DNA from: Bacillus sp. AFS073361 | GTDB lineage: Bacteria > Bacillota > Bacilli > Bacillales > Cytobacillaceae | DNA length: 64,000 nt | Direction: 5' to 3' | Assembly: GCF_002567005.1 (NCBI RefSeq) | Contig: NZ_NUZU01000038.1 | Coordinates: 62,001-126,000, forward strand | In this document: positions 59,020 through 64,000 of the stretch, one piece after another | Layout of the letters: each line of letters opens with the position of its first letter | Position numbering within the stretch: position 1 is the first letter of the stretch | Notes under the pieces: model-generated | Seen by the model: only the letters and a program-made list of their open reading frames with translations | Database searches by the model: none | Told to the model about the DNA's origin: nothing | Position numbers and translations under genes: made by a program

Positions 59020-60009
59020 TTAATCCACTAATTCCATTAAACGATCAATAAATTTTTTCCTAGCATAAAATTGACTGATTGTTAAGTCCATTACTTGTTT
59101 ATATTTCATATGGTCCATATATGATTTTTCACGAATCATTCGATTCCATTCCCGAAAGATATCTGCTGGATAGGCTAATGCATATAAAAAAGCGGCCTCG
59201 TGTAAGTATTTCTTTATTTGTTTAAGACTGGAAAGTTTTTCGAATGACCAATCAAGATAAGGTAAAATCCTATTCGAATATTGTAAATAATCAAAGGAAG
59301 CAGGACCAATGCTGATTAAATCAAAATCAATAAGATTTAATTGTCCGCCTGTATCCCTTAAGAAATTATGATGGGCTACATCCCCATGGAGAATGAGAGA
59401 AGGTTCCGTTTGAAAGAAGCTCCGGTTATTTTCCATCCCTTCCAGTGACCAGTCAGCCCAAGCAAGCATTTCTGTAATCACTGGCTCATTGATAAAATAG
59501 CCAAGATAGGGAAGATTATTGGAAAAAACATTTAGTCGCTCCGACCATTTTTCGATAAGATGTCCTTTGGGAAGTAAAGTCCGATAGCGTGCTTCAAACG
59601 ATGCCGTGGTTTGGTGATATTGTTCTAATAACTCAATTCCTTCTTGACGATTCTTATGCGAATGGTACGAAAATACCGATTTATTTGGAGGAATGTACTC
59701 CATACATCCAAAGTAGGTTCCTTCAAAAAAAAGCTGATCTCTCATTGGGGAAGTTAAAAATAAATAGGTCTTTGTAAATCCTTCTTTTTTTAGGGTGGTT
59801 GTAAAGGCTTCTTGGAGTCTTAGTCTATTATTGGTATGATACCCTTTTAGGACGTAAGTATTTTTATCTGTTCTTAAATAAATAACAGATTTTCGAATCG
59901 GAACCATTTGAACGATTCGTTCAAGGAACTGGGATTGAAAATAAGAGAGGAGACGATCAAAATAATCATCGTCTCCTTTTTTTTGATTTGGTGTATTAAA
60001 GGCTCTCAT
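59020..60009 (-). CDS. Spore-associated phosphotransferase-like protein (CotS/YutH type)
   Basis: Protein of 329 residues with an aminoglycoside-phosphotransferase/CotS-like kinase fold. The catalytic-type loop LILHGDVAHHNFLRD and the metal motif NLIDFDLISIGPASFDYLQY are intact, so it may still bind ATP. The N-terminal lobe (SVIYLRTDKNTYVLKGYHTN) is recognisable. CotS-family members are spore coat proteins in Bacillus. ATG 60009 overlaps the end of safA by 14 bp with only a weak ribosome binding site, suggesting coupling; a stable hairpin (59951-59978) lies just inside the gene. Confidence 0.82.
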   Translation of the reverse strand: MRAFNTPNQKKGDDDYFDRLLSYFQSQFLERIVQMVPIRKSVIYLRTDKNTYVLKGYHTNNRLRLQEAFTTTLKKEGFTKTYLFLTSPMRDQLFFEGTYFGCMEYIPPNKSVFSYHSHKNRQEGIELLEQYHQTTASFEARYRTLLPKGHLIEKWSERLNVFSNNLPYLGYFINEPVITEMLAWADWSLEGMENNRSFFQTEPSLILHGDVAHHNFLRDTGGQLNLIDFDLISIGPASFDYLQYSNRILPYLDWSFEKLSSLKQIKKYLHEAAFLYALAYPADIFREWNRMIREKSYMDHMKYKQVMDLTISQFYARKKFIDRLMELVD

Positions 60010-62068
60010 CTTGGTAACCCGGCATTCCATAAGGACTTGTTCCGATCGGCCCCATACCATATGGATTCATATACGGAGGCTGTGCTGCATTAACTGGCCC
60101 TGTATATGGTGCGCTGTAAATTGGCGGGGTTGGCGGCTCAAAATTTGGTGCCATCGGTTCTTGCTGTTGTATTGGTTCCAGTTGTTGCATAGCTTCCCGC
60201 TGCTGCATTGGTGCTAGCTGCGGCATCGCCATCGGTGCCTGCATTCCCGCTGGCATTCCTACTGGTGCCCCTCCACAGCCGCAATCACCTCCAGCTCCTG
60301 TTGGAAAACCTTGTGGTGCCTGCATGAACGAACCATGGCCAGCCATTTCTGGAGATTCGAAATGAGGTGGTACGCCCATTGGACCACTCATTTGCGGGTA
60401 GCCGAATGGCATTTGTCCATAAGGTACACCCATTCCATACGGATTTCCCATAGCAGGATTTCCAAACATGCTTCCTGGCATTACCTGAGATGGTGCAAAG
60501 CCAGCTGGATTTTGTGGCATTCCAAATCCTGAAGGACTTTCCATTGGGAAACCTGTTGGCATTTGACCAAAGCTTCCTGGCATTTGCTGGCCAAATCCTT
60601 GTGGCATTTGTCCAAAGCTTCCTGGCATTTGCTGGCCAAAGCCTTGTGGCATTTGTTCGAAGCCTCCTGGCATTTGCTGGCCAAATCCTTGTGGCATTTG
60701 TTCGAAGCCTCCTGGCATTTGCTGACCAAACCCTTGTGGCATTTGGCCGAAGCCTCCTGGCATTTGCTGACCAAACCCTTGTGGCATTTGATCAAAGCCT
60801 CCTGGCATTTGCTGACCAAAGCCTTGTGGCATTTGATCGAAGCCCCCTGGCATTTGCTGACCAAAGCCTTGTGGCATTTGTTCGAAGCCTCCTGGCATTT
60901 GCTGACCAAATCCTTGTGGCATTTGTTCGAAGCCTCCTGGCATTTGCTGACCAAAGCCTTGTGGCATTTGATCGAAGCCTCCTGGCATTTGCTGGCCAAA
61001 TCCTTGTGGTGATTGACCGAATGCGGATGGATCATAAGGGTAACCCATTGGCGCCTGGGGTGATTGTGCACCCATTACTGCCCCCGGATTATAGGCAGGA
61101 TTCATAACAGGCAATTGCGGCATAAAGGATGATTCATCATCGAATTGCGGTGCAACAAACGATGTTCCGGCAACAGTTGGCGCTGCCCCTGGATTGCCTG
61201 GGAACCCACTTGGCATTACCGGCGGCGTTGGAATCGCCCCACCTTGCCCTTGTGGGTAAGGCATATATGGCTGTACTGGCATCGGGAATCCACCAAATGG
61301 AGGACAGAATCCTGGCCCCGGCATGATTGGAGTAACTGGAACACAATAATCCTGTTGCGGTGCTACCTGTTCAGGAGCTTCCATTACTGGCGGCGGTGCA
61401 GGAACAACAGGTGTTTCTTTGATTGGCATTTCTTTGATTGGTGCTTCTTTTATTGGCATCTCTTTGATTGGTTTTTCTTTGATTGGCATTTCCTTAATCG
61501 GCATCTCTTTGATTGGCATTTCTTTAATCGGCATCTCTTTCTTTGGTACTTCTTTGATCTCAGGCAGGATATTGGCTGGTTTAGGCGGCAATTGTGGTTG
61601 TTGTACTGTCATATTTTGCATGTTCATCATGTAATAATTGTTAATATCTATTTCTGGGACGATTTGTAGGGGCATTTTTGGAGTATATGGTGCTTTTGGT
61701 GCTTCCTTGATTGGAGCCTCCTTAATGGGCGCCTCCTTGATTGGTGCTTCTTTAATTGGTGCTTCCTTAATCGGCATTGCTTTGATTGGTGCTTCTTTTA
61801 TGGGTTTCTCTTTGACTAACGGCTGCTCAGCAAGCGGCTGTTCTTTCTCCGTTGTTCCTAAAGTGATTTTTGTACCGGGTTTAGTTCCCATTGGTGCTTC
61901 TTTCTTTATTGTTCCACCTGAAGTTGGGACCTTTATTTTCATACCGGGCATAATCATATCAGGGTTGCTGAGCTGTGAATTCAACTTTTTCAGCTCTTCA
62001 AAATTCACTCCGTACTTCTTGGCAATCTTCCAAAGAGTATCCCCTTTCTGTACGATATGGATCTTCAC
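59996..62068 (-). CDS. safA: SafA-like spore coat assembly protein with LysM domain and long repeats
   Basis: Morphogenetic protein for the inner coat. The product is 690 residues, much longer than B. subtilis SafA (387). A LysM domain fills residues 1-47 (VQKGDTLWKIAKKYGVNFEE), binding the cortex. Then come Pro/Lys/Glu repeats (KEAPI and KEMPI, DNA 61410-61560 and 61690-61810), a Pro/Gly-rich region, ten copies of a 15-residue unit QGFGQQMPGGFxQMP (DNA about 60555-61020), and a Gly/Pro/Met-rich tail with CGCGG. Start is GTG 62068 after GGAGGGG. Antisense frames in the repeats are shadows. Confidence 0.92.
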   Translation of the reverse strand: MKIHIVQKGDTLWKIAKKYGVNFEELKKLNSQLSNPDMIMPGMKIKVPTSGGTIKKEAPMGTKPGTKITLGTTEKEQPLAEQPLVKEKPIKEAPIKAMPIKEAPIKEAPIKEAPIKEAPIKEAPKAPYTPKMPLQIVPEIDINNYYMMNMQNMTVQQPQLPPKPANILPEIKEVPKKEMPIKEMPIKEMPIKEMPIKEKPIKEMPIKEAPIKEMPIKETPVVPAPPPVMEAPEQVAPQQDYCVPVTPIMPGPGFCPPFGGFPMPVQPYMPYPQGQGGAIPTPPVMPSGFPGNPGAAPTVAGTSFVAPQFDDESSFMPQLPVMNPAYNPGAVMGAQSPQAPMGYPYDPSAFGQSPQGFGQQMPGGFDQMPQGFGQQMPGGFEQMPQGFGQQMPGGFEQMPQGFGQQMPGGFDQMPQGFGQQMPGGFDQMPQGFGQQMPGGFGQMPQGFGQQMPGGFEQMPQGFGQQMPGGFEQMPQGFGQQMPGSFGQMPQGFGQQMPGSFGQMPTGFPMESPSGFGMPQNPAGFAPSQVMPGSMFGNPAMGNPYGMGVPYGQMPFGYPQMSGPMGVPPHFESPEMAGHGSFMQAPQGFPTGAGGDCGCGGAPVGMPAGMQAPMAMPQLAPMQQREAMQQLEPIQQQEPMAPNFEPPTPPIYSAPYTGPVNAAQPPYMNPYGMGPIGTSPYGMPGYQDESL

Positions 62069-62202
62069 TCTGATTTCCCCTCCTATGGCATAAGTCCATA
62101 TAGTCTATGTGAAAATGGGCAAAGTGCTATCCTTCTTCACAAAAACTTATGCTATTTTTCAAAAGAATATGAATCCCGCCTGATGAATTCATGAAATATA
62201 AA

Positions 62203-62236
62203 AAGATGCAATCAGGAAAAATTGCATCTTTTTATC
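62203..62236 (-). terminator. nadA terminator
   Basis: AAAAAGATGCAAT pairs with ATTGCATCTTTTT around TTTTCCTG on the minus strand, just after the nadA stop. Confidence 0.85.
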
Positions 62237-62241
62237 TCTTA

Positions 62242-63336
62242 CTATGAATTTATCAGCATCCGCTCGAGAGCCAATTTTGCATTTTCCGCAACCTCAGGAC
62301 TAACCTGAATGATATTATTTGTCTCCTCAAGTGTATCAAGGCTCCATACCAAATGAGGCAGGTCAATTCTATTCATCGTTAAACATGGACACATATGCGG
62401 ATTTAACGAAATGATATTTTTATCCTGATGGTTTTGAATTAAGCGATTAACAAGGTTCATTTCTGTACCGATTGCCCAAGCCGTTCCCGGCTCCGCGGTT
62501 TCGATGGCCTTAATAATATAACTCGTTGAGCCTGCCATATCGGCTAATTCTACTACTTCGCGGCGGCATTCCGGATGAACAATGATTTTCATCTTAGGAT
62601 ATTTATAGCGAGTATCAATCACATTTTGTACCGTAAAATTTTCATGAACCGAACAATGACCTTTCCAGAGGATGACCTTAATTTCTGACGTGTCACCTTC
62701 AAACTCCAGTTCATTTGTAATTGGGTTCCAGATTGCCATTTCGTCTAATCCTACCCCTAGTTCGACGGCTGTATTTCGGCCAAGATGCTGATCGGGTAAG
62801 AATAAAATTCGTTCCTTCATTTCAAATGCCCACTTAACCATCGTCTCGGCATTAGAAGAAGTAACCGTTGCCCCGCCATGTGCACCAACAAACGATTTAA
62901 TGGCTGCTGTTGAGTTAACATAAGTTAATGGAAGAATCGTATCACCAAAAAGTTCCTGAAGCTTTTCCCAAGCTCTTTCAGTCTGCTGAAGATCAGCCAT
63001 ATCAGCCATCGAACAGCCTGCGCGCATATCAGGCAAAATTACCTTTTGGTTTTGATTCGTTAAAATATCCGCTGTCTCTGCCATAAAATGTACACCACAG
63101 AACACAATAAATTCAGCGTCAGTGTTTTTTGCAGATAATTGTGCTAGTTGTAAAGAATCACCAGTGGCATCAGCAAACTTGACCACCTCATCCTTTTGAT
63201 AATGATGACAAGGGATATAAAGACGAGAACCTAGTTCCTTTTTGACCTCGATGACCCGATCTTCTAGTTCTTCTCTCGACATTTGTTTGTATTTTTCAGG
63301 AATCATATTTTTTTGTAAAGCGGCTAGTAGATTCAT
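62242..63336 (-). CDS. nadA: Quinolinate synthase A
   Basis: 4Fe-4S enzyme that condenses iminoaspartate with dihydroxyacetone phosphate to quinolinate. The product is 364 residues; cysteines in [15 protein letters not shown] and [10 protein letters not shown] are the likely cluster ligands. It follows nadC by one base and precedes safA, as in B. subtilis (nadC-nadA-safA). Confidence 0.95.
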   Translation of the reverse strand: MNLLAALQKNMIPEKYKQMSREELEDRVIEVKKELGSRLYIPCHHYQKDEVVKFADATGDSLQLAQLSAKNTDAEFIVFCGVHFMAETADILTNQNQKVILPDMRAGCSMADMADLQQTERAWEKLQELFGDTILPLTYVNSTAAIKSFVGAHGGATVTSSNAETMVKWAFEMKERILFLPDQHLGRNTAVELGVGLDEMAIWNPITNELEFEGDTSEIKVILWKGHCSVHENFTVQNVIDTRYKYPKMKIIVHPECRREVVELADMAGSTSYIIKAIETAEPGTAWAIGTEMNLVNRLIQNHQDKNIISLNPHMCPCLTMNRIDLPHLVWSLDTLEETNNIIQVSPEVAENAKLALERMLINS

Positions 63337-63337
63337 G

Positions 63338-64000
63338 TTACTCGTCTCCTTTATTCCATTGCACTTTTACACTGATATCTAGTGCTTTATAAGAATGAGT
63401 TAAGTACCCGAGGGAAATATAATCGACACCCGTGTCACGATAATCAGCAATATTCGCCAATTGGATTCCGCCAGAGGCCTCAGTAATAATCGTCGATGGA
63501 ACCAATTGAATGAATTCTTTAATTTCATCGGGGGTCCGGTTATCAAACATGATTACATCTGCCCCTGCATTTACCGCTTCCAGCACCTGAGCTTCCGTTT
63601 CCACTTCGACTTCCACTTTCACCATATGACCCGCCTTTTTTCGAACCGCTTCTACCGCATTCGAGATGGAACCAGCAAAAGAGATATGGTTATCCTTGAT
63701 CATGACCCCATCATATAATCCGAAGCGGTGATTATAGCCGCCTCCACAGCGAACGGCATACTTTTCAAGCATGCGAAGCCCTGGAGTAGTTTTCCGAGTG
63801 TCACATATTTTCGTATGGCCGCTATCCAGGGTATCGACCGTTTTTCGTGTGAGCGTGGCAATCCCGCTCATACGTTGGACTAGATTCAGGATCACTCTTT
63901 CTCCTTTTAATAAATCAGCTATTTTCCCAGAAACTTGGGCTAATTTATCACCATAGTTAATTGCTTGGCCATCCTTCACAAACACATGCGTGGAAATTTC
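63338..64000 (-). CDS. nadC: Nicotinate-nucleotide pyrophosphorylase, 5' part outside window
   Basis: Converts quinolinate and PRPP to NaMN. The 221 visible codons end at the proper stop and run open to the window edge (first visible residues [12 protein letters not shown]), so the start lies beyond 64000. Blocks [45 protein letters not shown] and [20 protein letters not shown] are present. Coupled to nadA. Confidence 0.95.
   Translation of the reverse strand, partial: EISTHVFVKDGQAINYGDKLAQVSGKIADLLKGERVILNLVQRMSGIATLTRKTVDTLDSGHTKICDTRKTTPGLRMLEKYAVRCGGGYNHRFGLYDGVMIKDNHISFAGSISNAVEAVRKKAGHMVKVEVEVETEAQVLEAVNAGADVIMFDNRTPDEIKEFIQLVPSTIITEASGGIQLANIADYRDTGVDYISLGYLTHSYKALDISVKVQWNKGDE

Noticed and set aside
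60555-61020. Possible CRISPR array in the safA repeat region
   Set aside because: Units are contiguous, identical in length with no unique spacers, and translate to a regular peptide. No cas genes in the window.
60481-61107. Open frames of 150-205 codons on the plus strand and in a second minus frame inside safA
   Set aside because: By-products of the 45-bp coding repeat; safA is the frame with the LysM domain, a good RBS and biased third positions.

Overview
The window is chromosomal DNA from a low-GC, endospore-forming Bacillaceae bacterium. The evidence is the gene content (sigK, spoVB, bofC, safA, a YhcN-type spore lipoprotein, two YrzI-type peptides), GGAGG-type ribosome binding sites with frequent TTG/GTG starts, T-box leaders, a 6S-1-type RNA, and long collinearity with the Bacillus subtilis yrr/yrv/yrb region. 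It resembles a Neobacillus/Bacillus relative more than B. subtilis itself, but the genus cannot be fixed from sequence reading alone. I see no prophage, insertion sequence, CRISPR array, tRNA or rRNA. Most of the window is core genome, and novelty lies mainly between genes.

Layout. 1-2.1 kb: psd (cut by the window edge) diverges from pssA, followed by an intact, uninterrupted sigK. 2.1-6.0 kb: an intergenic repeat, a beta-propeller lipoprotein, an OmpR-type response regulator without an adjacent kinase, and an oligoendopeptidase. 6.0-7.1 kb: a cluster of very small genes on the minus strand, with two full YrzI paralogues, one truncated YrzI-like peptide, a 25-residue membrane peptide and a 39-residue peptide. 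7.2-10.6 kb: the methionine-to-cysteine recycling genes mtnN-mccA-mccB, preceded by what looks like a decayed yrrT, then yrzA. 10.6-13.2 kb: yrrS and pbpI. 13.2-17.7 kb: greA, udk and the wobble-uridine hydroxylation/methylation genes trhP2, trhP1 and trmR, preceded by a strongly structured leader or small RNA.

17.7-25.2 kb: mltG; the T-box controlled alaS-ireB-yqgF-yrzB operon; an AI-2E family permease; yrzQ, yrzR and yrrD. 25.2-31.3 kb: recD2, a TPR protein, mnmA, cysteine desulfurase and cymR (sulfur supply for tRNA thiolation plus the cysteine regulator). 31.5-34.7 kb: rarA and an ABC exporter. 34.8-39.6 kb: tcdA, 6S RNA, aspS and hisS with a T-box, yrzK. 39.8-49.9 kb: a cell-wall amidase, dtd, relA, apt, recJ, secDF, comN. 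50-57.1 kb: spoVB, a DUF421 membrane protein, yrzE (apparently starting at ATC), yajC, tgt, queA, ruvB, ruvA. 57.1-64 kb: a 21-bp-period repeat array, then bofC, a YhcN-type lipoprotein, a spore phosphotransferase-like protein, safA, nadA and nadC (cut by the window edge).

Functional themes: tRNA biology (alaS, aspS, hisS, dtd, tgt, queA, mnmA, tcdA, trhP1/2, trmR), sulfur metabolism under CymR, recombination and repair (recD2, rarA, recJ, ruvAB), and sporulation. The best candidates for something undescribed are the structured RNA upstream of trmR (about 17522-17652), the small-peptide cluster (6036-7082), the two 21-bp-period intergenic arrays that share a TTCGC core, and the non-canonical ATC start of yrzE.
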